Positions 15,619 through 23,259 of a stretch of 27,039 bases of DNA are shown one piece after another. The stretch is from an uncultured Oscillospiraceae bacterium. GTDB lineage: Bacteria > Bacillota > Clostridia > Oscillospirales > Oscillospiraceae. Both the position numbers and the translations under genes were made by a program. The first letter of the stretch is position 1; each line of letters begins with the position of its first letter. The stretch spans positions 1-27,039 of the forward strand of contig CAKUAM010000022.1 of assembly GCA_934636305.1 (NCBI GenBank), read 5' to 3'. The notes beneath the pieces were generated by a model that searched no databases, was not told the origin of the DNA, and saw nothing but the letters and a program-made list of their open reading frames with translations.

Positions 15619-16590
15619 ATGGGTGGTTTTACATTTTGCTGCGGTGATATGGGCCCCGTGATGGAGGCCAAGGGCACCGTTACGAACGAAATTCTGGAAA
15701 TGATCGAGGACGATCCCAGAGTATGCTATGTCAACGCTGACGGCACCGGCCGCGGCGGCCGCGTACAGCAGGCCCAGCTCCGGTATCCGGATCGGATCCT
15801 CGACGTTGGTATTCAGGAAATGAACATGGTCACGATCGCTGCCGGTCTCGCCAAGGAAGGCTATCTTCCCTATGTGCAGACGTTTGGTCCGTTCCTGTGC
15901 GTGCGCGCACTCGACCAGATTCACAACGACGTTGCCTACAACGATTATCCCGTGCGCCTCATCGGCACGCACGCCGGCCTTTCTTCCGGCTATGGCCCGA
16001 CGCACAACACGATCATCGAGTTCGGCGTCATGAATTCCCTGCCAAACATGACCATGGTTGCTCCGTGCGACGCAGAACAGTGCAAGAAGCTGCTGCGCAA
16101 GTCTCTCAACTATCCGAAGCCCATCTACATCCGTATTCCCCGCGGCGAGGAGCCCCTGGTTTACGCGAAGGATCATGAGTATGATTACGAGATCGGCAAG
16201 GCCATCGTCATTCAGGAAGGCACGGATCTCAACATCATTGCTACCGGCATGGGCGTTTACAATGCAGTCCAGGCTGCCCGCCAGCTCGAAGAAAAGGGCT
16301 TCAGCGTCGGCGTCATCGACATGCACACCATCAAGCCCATCGACAAAGAAGCCATTGTCCACGCTGCCAAGCTCAGCGGCAACATCATCACCGTAGAGGA
16401 TCACAACATCCTCGGCGGTCTCGGCAGCATCGTTGCCGATACCCTGATGGAGGCCGGTGTTTTTGCCAAGCTCAAGAAGATCGGTGTCCCCGATAAGTTC
16501 ATCGAGTTTGGTTATCCTGAGGAGATCTACCCCTACCTCGGCATGGATGCAAACGGCATCGTGAAAACTGCACTGGAAACCCTGAGATAA
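15619..16590 (+). CDS. Transketolase C-terminal subunit with altered phosphate-site residues
   Basis: A 323-residue protein with the pyrimidine-binding and C-terminal domains of transketolase. The catalytic glutamate is E67 in DVGIQEMNM. GYGPTHNTIIE (residues 124-134) holds the histidine equivalent to yeast His469, and YIRIPRGEE keeps the arginine equivalent to Arg528. Two other phosphate contacts are changed: N23 stands where canonical enzymes have Arg359 (ATR becomes VTN), and ADGTGRGG (40-47) lacks the Ser386 serine. The usual GEDG before the histidine is SGYG. The start has GGAGGTG inside the upstream stop region. The changes suggest an acceptor or donor without phosphate, but my alignment is by eye. 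Confidence 0.88.
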   Translation: MGGFTFCCGDMGPVMEAKGTVTNEILEMIEDDPRVCYVNADGTGRGGRVQQAQLRYPDRILDVGIQEMNMVTIAAGLAKEGYLPYVQTFGPFLCVRALDQIHNDVAYNDYPVRLIGTHAGLSSGYGPTHNTIIEFGVMNSLPNMTMVAPCDAEQCKKLLRKSLNYPKPIYIRIPRGEEPLVYAKDHEYDYEIGKAIVIQEGTDLNIIATGMGVYNAVQAARQLEEKGFSVGVIDMHTIKPIDKEAIVHAAKLSGNIITVEDHNILGGLGSIVADTLMEAGVFAKLKKIGVPDKFIEFGYPEEIYPYLGMDANGIVKTALETLR

Positions 16591-16597
16591 CCCGGCG

Positions 16598-16624
16598 CCG
16601 GAGCGGTGCACCGCACCGCTCCGG
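16598..16624 (+). other. Intra-operon hairpin between transketolase and ADH genes
   Basis: A 12-bp perfect stem, CCGGAGCGGTGC (16598-16609) with its complement (16613-16624), and a 3-base loop, followed by TTTATAAACGG. It is too weak in T-run for full termination. A partial terminator or an mRNA-stability element is plausible. Confidence 0.7.
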
Positions 16625-16657
16625 TTTATAAACGGAAAGAGAAAGGAATGATGCCAC

Positions 16658-17710
16658 ATGAAACAGCTGTTCATTACGTCTGTCCGGGATTTTGAAAAGA
16701 ACACCATGGGCACCGTAGAAATGCGGGAAGTCCCGATGCCCGAACCGGCAGACGACGAGATCCGAATCAAGATCATTTATTCCTCGATCTGCGGATCTGA
16801 CACGCACACCCTGACCGGCCATCTCGGAGAATTCGAGGAAGGTACCAAGGCAATGCTCCCCATGACCTTTGGTCATGAGCTGTCCGGTATCATCGACAAG
16901 GCCGGCCCCAAGGCCGAGGCACTCGGCTATCACGCCGGTGACAAGGTCATCGCTAACTACGCAAAATATTGCTACGCTTGCGAAAACTGCCGCAGCGGGC
17001 ATGAAAACCTGTGCTCCCATGTGCAGTTCTGCATGAACGGCTTCGCCGAGTATGCAGTCTACCATGTCACGCAGGTGCATAAGCTCCCTGAAAATTACGA
17101 TCTGGAGACTGCCGCCCTCATTGAGCCGCTGACCATCGCGCTGGCTGCTGCCGAGCAGGCAAACATCTCCTACGGCAAATCCGTCGCCATCATGGGCGCA
17201 GGCGGCATCGGCCTGATGCTCGTGCAGCTGGCTCGCCTGGCTGGCGCATCGTGCGTCACCGTCTTTGACCTGGTTGAAGAAAAGTGTGAGCTCGCCAAGC
17301 AGCTCGGCGCAGACTATGCCTTTGACCCGCGCAAGGAAGGCGCCATCGACGAGGCCATCAAGGCAGCCGGCGGCCTGTATGACTGCGTGCTCGAGGGCAC
17401 GGGTGTCACCTCTTCCGCTGAGACGGCGCTCAAGCTTCTCGCCCGCAACGGCGACGGCGTGTACTTCGCCATGTACGGCAAGGATCCGTACCTGCAGGTC
17501 AATCTGCATACCGATTTCTATTGGGATCAGAAGCATCTGCATGGTGTCATCATGGGCGCTGGCCTGTTCCCGAAGGCCATCAGGCTGGCCCCGCGTGTCA
17601 ACCTCAAGGCGCTTATCCAGAAGGAACATCCGCTGAGCCGCTATCAGGACGCATTTGCTGACCTCTATACCAAAAAATATGCCAAGATCGTCATCAAGAT
17701 GGACGAATAA
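16658..17710 (+). CDS. Zinc-dependent alcohol/polyol dehydrogenase (MDR superfamily)
   Basis: A 350-residue medium-chain dehydrogenase. The catalytic zinc ligands are Cys in SSICGSDTHT and His-Glu in FGHELSG. The structural zinc loop is YCYACENCRSGHENLC with four cysteines in the C-x2-C-x2-C-x7-C pattern. The dinucleotide motif is GAGGIG, followed by VTVFDL with an aspartate favouring NAD. Relatives act on sorbitol, threonine, butanediol and similar compounds. The gene follows the transketolase pair and precedes the transporter. With the SDR it gives the operon two oxidoreductases, which could do successive oxidation and reduction steps. The RBS is GAAAGGA about 10 bp before the ATG. Confidence 0.88.
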   Translation: MKQLFITSVRDFEKNTMGTVEMREVPMPEPADDEIRIKIIYSSICGSDTHTLTGHLGEFEEGTKAMLPMTFGHELSGIIDKAGPKAEALGYHAGDKVIANYAKYCYACENCRSGHENLCSHVQFCMNGFAEYAVYHVTQVHKLPENYDLETAALIEPLTIALAAAEQANISYGKSVAIMGAGGIGLMLVQLARLAGASCVTVFDLVEEKCELAKQLGADYAFDPRKEGAIDEAIKAAGGLYDCVLEGTGVTSSAETALKLLARNGDGVYFAMYGKDPYLQVNLHTDFYWDQKHLHGVIMGAGLFPKAIRLAPRVNLKALIQKEHPLSRYQDAFADLYTKKYAKIVIKMDE

Positions 17711-17755
17711 CACTACATCCCGGTTCCCATAAAAAAGAGAATGAAAGGGGGCTGT

Positions 17756-17863
17756 ATGGCGTATTTCATTGCGCGATACAGACAAATACTATGTCAAAAG
17801 AAGCTGTTACTACCACTGGGAAATCCGAAGATAAGACTTATTATCACGGCGGTAAGGCCGTAG
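17756..17863 (+). other. Possible 35-codon ORF overlapping the transporter start
   Basis: A strong Shine-Dalgarno-like AAAGGGGG (17744-17751) lies just before an ATG at 17756. That ATG opens a 35-codon frame ending at a TAG (17861-17863), out of frame with the transporter, whose ATG at 17791 has no nearby Shine-Dalgarno. The ORF uses codons that are rare in the neighbours (ATA, AGA, CTA, TTA, AGG), so its product is doubtful. Translational coupling through it would explain how the transporter is started. Confidence 0.35.
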
Positions 17864-19221
17864 CCAGAAAATTCGCATTCGCCTCCGGCGAGCTTGTTTA
17901 CAACCTGCCGTGGATGCTGGTCAGCTCCTATCTAGCCTTCTTCATGACAGACGTTGCACTCATCCCGGCCGGCGCTGTCTCGATTCTGTTCCTGATCTGC
18001 CGTATCTGGGACGCCATCAATGACCCGATGATCGGCTCGTTTGCTGACCGTACCAACACCAAGATGGGCCGCTATCGTCCGTGGATGCTCGGCGGTGCCA
18101 TCGGCCTCATTCCGCTGGTTATCCTGCTGTTCTGGGCACATCCGGACTGGAGCGTCGGCGCCCGTACCGCCTATGGCTGCATCTTCTACTTCATCACCGT
18201 TGTCGCAGCAACCGCATGGAACATTCCCTTCTCCGCACTCAATGGCGTTATTTCCCCGTATCCGCGTGAGCGCGCCTCTTTCTCCAGCTACCGCATTTTC
18301 ATTTCCTCGATCGCCTGCTCCGTTGCAACGGCTATCTTCATCCCGCTGGTCACCAAGTTCTCCGGCACCGAAGGCAACGCTGTTCGCGGCTATCTGCTGG
18401 CAGCGCTCGTCGTCTGCTGCATGGCGATTCCGTTCGTGTTCACCTCGATCCTCGGCACCAAGGAAGTCGTCAAGGCGCCTCCTGCTCAGAAGCAGAAGTT
18501 CCACGCCAAAGAGATGGCTGCCTGCTTTACGAAGAATCCTCCCCTGCTCATCGTGTGCTTTGCATTCCTGGTCTATGGCTTCCTGAACTACGGCCGTATG
18601 ACTGTCGGTATGTACTACTTCACCTATGTCTGGGGCGATGTGAGCCTGTTCACGCTGTATGCGACCGTCAACGGCCTCATCTGCGCAGTGGCAGCCTTCT
18701 TCAGCGCATCTCTCGTCAAGCTTTGCCGCGGCAAGCGCGGCGCGCTGCTGCTGTCCTACGGCCTGAGCTTCGTTCTGAACATCATCCTGTTCTTCCTCTC
18801 CCCGGCTAACGCCTCCTCCACGCTTGTGCTCGTGCTGTTGTTCGGCACCGGCATCTTCAACGGCTTCTGCACCGCTCTGCTGTACGGTATGATCGGCGAC
18901 ACGGTTGAATATGGCCAGTGGAAGACCGGCGTGCGCGCAGATGGCCTCTGCTCCTCCGGCACCAGCTTCGCGCTGAAGCTTGGCGGCGCAATCGCTCCGA
19001 CCATGCTGCTCGCTATGCTCGCAGCCAACGGCTATGTGGAAGGCTCTGCTACGCAGACTGCCGGCGCACTGTCCACCATGAACATCGTTATGAACCTGAT
19101 CCCGGCAATTCTTGCAGTCATCAGCTTCGTGCTGTTCCTGTTCTACAAGCTCGATGCCAAGATGCACGAGCAGATCATCCAGGATCTGAAGGATCGTGGT
19201 CAATACGTTGTAGAAGAATGA
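17791..19221 (+). CDS. GPH-family sugar:cation symporter
   Basis: A 476-residue 12-helix transporter of the glycoside-pentoside-hexuronide:cation symporter family (major facilitator superfamily). Signatures are CRIWDAINDPMIGSFADRTN then KMGRYRPWML (about residues 70-105), and MIGDTVEYGQWKTGVRADGL then CSSGTSFALKLGG near 365-400. It is the last gene of the operon, before the terminator at 19245. It imports sugar or polyol glycosides without phosphorylating them, which fits the absence of a PTS and of a kinase here. The start is uncertain: the ATG at 17791 is the only sensible in-frame start, yet it lacks a nearby ribosome-binding site. The substrate is unknown. Confidence 0.9.
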   Translation: MSKEAVTTTGKSEDKTYYHGGKAVARKFAFASGELVYNLPWMLVSSYLAFFMTDVALIPAGAVSILFLICRIWDAINDPMIGSFADRTNTKMGRYRPWMLGGAIGLIPLVILLFWAHPDWSVGARTAYGCIFYFITVVAATAWNIPFSALNGVISPYPRERASFSSYRIFISSIACSVATAIFIPLVTKFSGTEGNAVRGYLLAALVVCCMAIPFVFTSILGTKEVVKAPPAQKQKFHAKEMAACFTKNPPLLIVCFAFLVYGFLNYGRMTVGMYYFTYVWGDVSLFTLYATVNGLICAVAAFFSASLVKLCRGKRGALLLSYGLSFVLNIILFFLSPANASSTLVLVLLFGTGIFNGFCTALLYGMIGDTVEYGQWKTGVRADGLCSSGTSFALKLGGAIAPTMLLAMLAANGYVEGSATQTAGALSTMNIVMNLIPAILAVISFVLFLFYKLDAKMHEQIIQDLKDRGQYVVEE

Positions 19222-19244
19222 TTTTCATTCTTTCCTCTTTCCAG

Positions 19245-19274
19245 CAGGGGAGCGTCCATCCGGGCGCTCCCCTG
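19245..19274 (+). terminator. Operon-end hairpin terminator
   Basis: CAGGGGAGCG (19245-19254) pairs with CGCTCCCCTG (19265-19274) around a 10-base loop, 24 bp past the transporter stop. The T-run after it is short (TCTTAT). Confidence 0.7.
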
Positions 19275-20184
19275 TCTTATGCTGAAAAATCATATGCCTC
19301 CGGCAGCGCGTCAGAAACATCCTGTACCAGACGGTACATTTCTAAATTTTCAACTCTGCTATGTCTCCGACGGCCCCATCTTTTCTTTCCGATGTCTTTG
19401 AAATGGAATGCACCTTTTCAACATTTTCTTTTTTGTCCCGTCAAAAAAGAAAATATTGAAAAAAGAAAAAAGACGACTGAGGGGATTTCGATTTCCCCTC
19501 AGACTTCGTCGGAATCAAAGCTTACGAAACGAAGCCTTGCGCAGCAAGGCTTCTCAGCGTGTCGAAAAAGTCTTTTCGCCCCGCTGAGACAGTTTTTCAA
19601 GCTTTAAAAAAGTTTGAAAAACTGGTTGATTGAACGCGAAGGGGGCTCTTTGCCCCCTTCACTCTTCCCCTGCTGCTCTATATTCCAACTCTTTTTCATG
19701 GTTTTTTGACAGTCTCCGAAGCCTTGCGCAGCAAGGCTTCTTATTCTGACGCTTTGTTCCTCCTCTTGCGATGCAGACCGCAGGCTGGGTCTGCATCGCA
19801 GAAACCGCTTTGGTTTTCTTGGATCTTTCCCGCGCTGCCTGACAGACCAATGCGAATCCGTACTGCGCAGCAGATTTTGTTGGTAGCACGGATTTTCCGC
19901 AGGAATTGAAACGTAACTGCTATCAGATTTGATACCGAAATGACGGGCGGCGCGTAGTCAGACTCGGTAAGGTGTGTTGGTGCGATGTGATTTCTAACAA
20001 ATCCGTTTGTTACCTAAATTCAGATGCAGGATGCACCAGACGTAACCCAGCGTCCCTTTTCTCCCCCATCTTTTCCGGCAAGGCGGAAAAGATGGGGCCG
20101 CCAGAGGCTAAACAGTGTCACATTCGGCTCAGAGTCCCCCTGACATATTGCAGGACGTCTCTAATACAGAAATCGCTTAAATGA
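19275..20184. repeat. Gene-free hairpin and repeat cluster
   Basis: About 900 bp without a credible gene. Hairpins in order: 19415-19462 (21-bp arms, one mismatch), 19477-19502, 19531-19553, 19590-19624, 19638-19660, 19718-19740, 19767-19800 (13-bp arms) and 20064-20097 (14-bp perfect arms). GAAGCCTTGC-GCA-GCAAGGCTTC occurs twice. A segment near 19370-19386 (GGCCCCATCTTTTC) is the complement of the right arm and flank of the 20064-20097 hairpin, so pieces of one repeat family are scattered here. A nested fold, TGGTGC (19978-19983) with GCACCA (20033-20038) around a 7-bp hairpin at 19995-20012, also lies in it. The short reading frames are shadows of the repeats. Confidence 0.8.
19415..19553 (+). 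repeat. Dispersed intergenic repeat, copy B
   Basis: This has the same order of parts as copy A at 1-117, but on the opposite strand: an A/T-rich long stem-loop (19415-19435 with 19442-19462), a GGGGA...TCCCC stem-loop (19477-19485 with 19494-19502), the conserved block 19504-19540, and a terminal GAAGCCTTGC/GCAAGGCTTC hairpin (19531-19553). The long stem differs in sequence from copy A but keeps its position, so the fold appears conserved rather than the bases. Confidence 0.8.
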
Positions 20185-20222
20185 AAACACCCAGCGGCGG
20201 AAGGCTCCGCTGCTGGGTGTTT
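20185..20222 (-). terminator. Terminator of the ABC transporter operon
   Basis: AAACACCCAGC (20185-20195) pairs with GCTGGGTGTTT (20212-20222), with an inner GCGGA/TCCGC stem. On the minus strand it ends in GTGTTTTCAT. It lies 15 bp past the ATPase stop codon. Confidence 0.85.
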
Positions 20223-20237
20223 CCTGCATTTTATTCT

Positions 20238-21032
20238 TTATGAAAGAAGCATCTTATCATTTGCCTCATCGCTGCAGCTGGCACGCGAGAACATCGCCAG
20301 CAGATCCGGCACCGTGAGCTTTTTCTTCTCCTCACCGGAAATATCCACAACAACTTGTCCGGCATCCATCATAATAAGCCGGTTGCCGTGCGAAATTGCA
20401 TCCTTCATGTTGTGCGTAATCATCAGCGTCGTAAGATTGTGCTCCTGCACAATTCTGTCAGACAGTGCAAGCACCTTTGCCGCTGTACGCGGGTCAAGCG
20501 CCGCCGTATGCTCGTCAAGAAGCAGCAGCTTTGGCTTCTGCAGCGCCGCCATCAGCAGCGTCAGCGCCTGCCGCTGGCCGCCGGAGAGCAGGCCAACCTT
20601 CGCGCTCATGCGATCCTCCAGGCCGAGATCCAGCGAACGCAGCTTCTCCTGATAGCTCTCGCGCTCTGCCTTTGTGATGCCCCATTTGAGCCCGCGCCGC
20701 TGGCCGCGCCGCGCCGCAAGCGCCAGATTTTCCTCGATCTGCATGGTGGGCGCAGTGCCCATCATGGGGTCCTGGAACACACGGCCAAGAAACGCTGCCC
20801 GCTTGTACTCCGGGAGGCTTGTAATATCCGTACCGTCAATGATGATCGATCCGCTGTCAATCTGGAAAGAACCGGCGATTGCGTTGAGCATCGTGGACTT
20901 ACCCGCGCCGTTGCCGCCGATGACAGTCACAAAATCGCCGTCATGGAGCGTCAGATTGAGGCCGTTCAGCGCGGTCTTTGCGTTGACCGTACCGGGATTG
21001 AAGGTCTTGCATACGTTTTTCAGTTCAAGCAT
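20238..21032 (-). CDS. ABC transporter ATP-binding protein (TrpZ-like)
   Basis: A 264-residue ATPase. Walker A is GGNGAGKST (residues 39-47), the signature is LLSGGQRQAL, Walker B is LLLLDEHTAALD, and the switch histidine is in TLMITHNMKDA. The ATG at 21032 is used rather than an upstream one at 21110, because the conserved fold begins MLELKNVCKTF and the 26 extra residues are Arg-rich with no similarity. The start overlaps the permease stop by 8 bp. It is last in the operon and powers the importer formed with the next two genes. This resembles the TrpXYZ-type importers described for aromatic amino acids, but specificity lies in the binding protein. Confidence 0.9.
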   Translation of the reverse strand: MLELKNVCKTFNPGTVNAKTALNGLNLTLHDGDFVTVIGGNGAGKSTMLNAIAGSFQIDSGSIIIDGTDITSLPEYKRAAFLGRVFQDPMMGTAPTMQIEENLALAARRGQRRGLKWGITKAERESYQEKLRSLDLGLEDRMSAKVGLLSGGQRQALTLLMAALQKPKLLLLDEHTAALDPRTAAKVLALSDRIVQEHNLTTLMITHNMKDAISHGNRLIMMDAGQVVVDISGEEKKKLTVPDLLAMFSRASCSDEANDKMLLS

Positions 21033-21954
21033 TGCGTGCGCCCTCCTTCTGCGATTTGCCGCGGAACATCTTGCCCTTCCAATACGGGATGGCGAGGAAC
21101 AGCGCCACAATCAGCGCCGTGATGAGCTTGAGGTCATTCGTGTTCAGACCAAGCTGCAGCACGATCTGCAGGACAAAATAGTAGATGACTGCGCCGATGG
21201 AAACTGCCAGCAGCTTGAGGCCGAAGTTCGTAAACAGCTTGCCAAAGATGACCTCGCCGATAATGACAGCGGCAAGGCCGATGACAATTGCGCCGCGGCC
21301 CATGTTGACATCCGAGGCACCCTGGAACTGCGCCAGCAGCGCGCCAGACAGCGCGACAAGACCATTGGAAAGCATCAGGCCAAACACCACGTTTGCGTTC
21401 GTGTTGATGCCCTGTGCGCGTGCCATGTTCTGATTGGCGCCGGTTGCACGGATGGCACAGCCTTGCTCTGTCCCGAAGAACCAGTACAGCGCGAAGATCA
21501 GCGCCGCCGTGAAGATAATCAGCAGCGGCAGCGGGTTCTGCAGCGAGAGCTCGCGCACATAGCGCTGCGAGACAAGCAGGTTATACTTATCCACACCGAC
21601 GGCCTGGTTGGCCTTGCTCGCCATGATGCGCAGATTGATAGAATACAGCGCCAGCTGCGTCAGAATGCCGGACAGGATTGCCGGGATTCCGCACTTCGTA
21701 TGGAACATGCCTGTCACAAAGCCAGCCAGCATACCGGCTGCAAACGCGCACACAAGCGCCAGCCACGGATTGAGGCCAGCGCGGATCAGCATAACCGCCA
21801 CAGCGCCGCCGGTCGCAAGCGAGCCATCGACGGTCAGATCTGCAACATCGAGGATTCGGTATGTGATATAGACGCCGATCGCCATCAGTCCCCAGATCAG
21901 CCCCTGCGCCGCAGCGCCGGGCAGAGAATTGAGCAGTGCAGAGAGAAAACTCAT
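21025..21954 (-). CDS. ABC transporter permease (TrpY-like)
   Basis: A 309-residue permease with about eight or nine hydrophobic segments. The opening SLPGAAAQGLIWGLMAIGVY and RILDVADLTVDGSLATGGAV are typical of the BPD_transp_2-type permeases that pair with ABC_sub_bind lipoproteins. GTEQGCAIRATGANQNMARA is the cytoplasmic loop that contacts the ATPase. A single permease gene suggests a homodimer. It follows the lipoprotein gene after a 143-bp gap that contains a strong hairpin. The RBS AAGGAGAAGG precedes the ATG. Confidence 0.9.
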   Translation of the reverse strand: MSFLSALLNSLPGAAAQGLIWGLMAIGVYITYRILDVADLTVDGSLATGGAVAVMLIRAGLNPWLALVCAFAAGMLAGFVTGMFHTKCGIPAILSGILTQLALYSINLRIMASKANQAVGVDKYNLLVSQRYVRELSLQNPLPLLIIFTAALIFALYWFFGTEQGCAIRATGANQNMARAQGINTNANVVFGLMLSNGLVALSGALLAQFQGASDVNMGRGAIVIGLAAVIIGEVIFGKLFTNFGLKLLAVSIGAVIYYFVLQIVLQLGLNTNDLKLITALIVALFLAIPYWKGKMFRGKSQKEGARNA

Positions 21955-22040
21955 AAATCCTTCTCCTTGTAGGCTTGCTCCTGCAATCGCGCGGCATCCG
22001 CCGCATATCGGCCGATGGCAGGTTCAAGCGTCGTAATATG

Positions 22041-22073
22041 ACCGGCCGTGGGGTGTTTTTCCCCATGGCCGGT
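22041..22073 (-). other. Intra-operon hairpin between binding-protein and permease genes
   Basis: ACCGGCCGTGGGG (22041-22053) pairs with CCCCATGGCCGGT (22061-22073) except at one position, with a TGTTTTT loop on the plus strand. No T-run follows on the transcribed strand. Such hairpins after a binding-protein gene usually protect its mRNA and lower expression of the permease, which is the likely role here. Confidence 0.7.
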
Positions 22074-22097
22074 GCGAAAAAGCAATATTTGATACAA

Positions 22098-23159
22098 TCA
22101 GCCTTCGATTGCCTCGTAGCCCTCCAGCGGAGTGATGCCAAGCTGTTCGCAGACGGAAGCGTTGTACTTCGGCGCTGCGTCGGTGTATTCAACCGGCATC
22201 TCGGAAATATCGGCTTCGCCCTTGAGGATCTTGGCTGCCATCTTGCCGGTGGTCACGCCAAGGTCATAGTAGCTGATGGACAGCGTTGCAACCCCGCAGC
22301 CTCTGCAGATGCCTTCCTCGCCGCAGATGGCGGGAATGCCTGCCGGGATCAGCACGTTTGCAATTGCCTCGGTGTTGGCAGCGGCGGTGTTATCGGTCGG
22401 AATATAGACAACGTCAACGCTGTCTGCAGCCTTCTGGGTAACAGAGGAAACGTCGTTGCTGTCGGTGAATGCAAACTCCTCGCAGGTGACGCCCTTGGCT
22501 TCCAGCGCCTTGCGGACCTCGTCGATCTGATAGCGGGAGTTCGGCTCTGCAGAGCAGAACAGCAGGCCGACCGTCTTGGTCTCCGGGAACCACTCCAGGA
22601 TCATGTCTGCCTGCGCCTGCAGGTCGGCAAGATCGGAGGTGCCGGAAACGTTGCCGCCGACAGTACCATTAAAATCATCAATGTCAAGCGCCACGCCATA
22701 GGCCGTGATGGAGGTGCCGAGGATGGGAATATCCGCCGTTGCGGAAACTGCAGCCGTCAGAGCCGGCGTTGCATTCGCCATAATGAGGTCAACACCCTTG
22801 GAAACAAAGCCGTTGACAATCGTGCCGCAGTTGACGGAGTCGCCGGAGGCGTTCTGCACGTCAACGGTGACTGCGTCGCCCAGTTCTTCCTTCAGCGCGT
22901 CCACGAAGCCCTGCGTGGCAGCGTCAAGTGCCTCGTGCTGCACCAGCTGGCAAACGCCGACAGTGTAGGTCTTGCCGGACTCATCAGCAGTTTCTGTTGT
23001 ATCCTCTGCCGGTGCGGCGGTGTCGTCTGCAGCTGCCGCGGTATCTGCGCGCTGCTCGGTGGTCGTGGAGGCTGTGTCAGCAGCCGGTGTGCTGCCTGCA
23101 CAGGCTGCAAGCGCCAAAACAAGCGCTGCAGCAAGAAGCATTGCAAGAATCTTTTTCAT
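22098..23159 (-). CDS. ABC transporter substrate-binding lipoprotein (TrpX-like)
   Basis: A 353-residue protein with a lipoprotein signal: basic N-terminus, hydrophobic core and lipobox LAAC with the acylated cysteine at residue 20. A low-complexity Ala/Thr/Asp linker follows (about 21-60), and then a two-lobe domain starting TYTVGVCQLVQHEALDAATQ, with VDVQNASGD, ADIPILGTSITAYGVAL and VVYIPTDNTA. This is the ABC_sub_bind family, of which TrpX is a member. The family binds aromatic amino acids or related compounds; the ligand here is not provable. A short ORF with its own promoter precedes it (23260-23376), with a hairpin between. The RBS AAAAGGAG lies before the ATG. Confidence 0.88.
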   Translation of the reverse strand: MKKILAMLLAAALVLALAACAGSTPAADTASTTTEQRADTAAAADDTAAPAEDTTETADESGKTYTVGVCQLVQHEALDAATQGFVDALKEELGDAVTVDVQNASGDSVNCGTIVNGFVSKGVDLIMANATPALTAAVSATADIPILGTSITAYGVALDIDDFNGTVGGNVSGTSDLADLQAQADMILEWFPETKTVGLLFCSAEPNSRYQIDEVRKALEAKGVTCEEFAFTDSNDVSSVTQKAADSVDVVYIPTDNTAAANTEAIANVLIPAGIPAICGEEGICRGCGVATLSISYYDLGVTTGKMAAKILKGEADISEMPVEYTDAAPKYNASVCEQLGITPLEGYEAIEG

Positions 23160-23203
23160 TATAGTCTCTCCTTTTCATTGTCTGTAAAGCTGAGTTATAT
23201 ACA

Positions 23204-23236
23204 AAGGAGGCTCTGCTGTCACAACAGAGCCTCCTT
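23204..23236 (-). terminator. Hairpin between the short ORF and the ABC operon (possible attenuator)
   Basis: AAGGAGGCTCTG (23204-23215) pairs perfectly with CAGAGCCTCCTT (23225-23236) around a 9-base loop. On the transcribed strand it is followed by TTTGTATATAAC, a weak U-run. It starts 23 bp after the short ORF stop and ends 44 bp before the lipoprotein ATG, where an attenuator or partial terminator would be expected. Confidence 0.65.
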
Positions 23237-23259
23237 CGGATACCGGTAGAATCCTACGA

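Noticed and set aside
18918..19607. Plus-strand reading frame of 229 codons after the transporter start
   Set aside because: It overlaps the transporter in another frame, then runs through the terminator and the repeat copy B. The composition is Arg-rich shadow sequence with no domain.
19659..19889. Minus-strand frame of 76 codons in the gene-free stretch
   Set aside because: It is translated across two hairpins of the repeat family and has no ribosome-binding site. Such frames arise from the palindromes.
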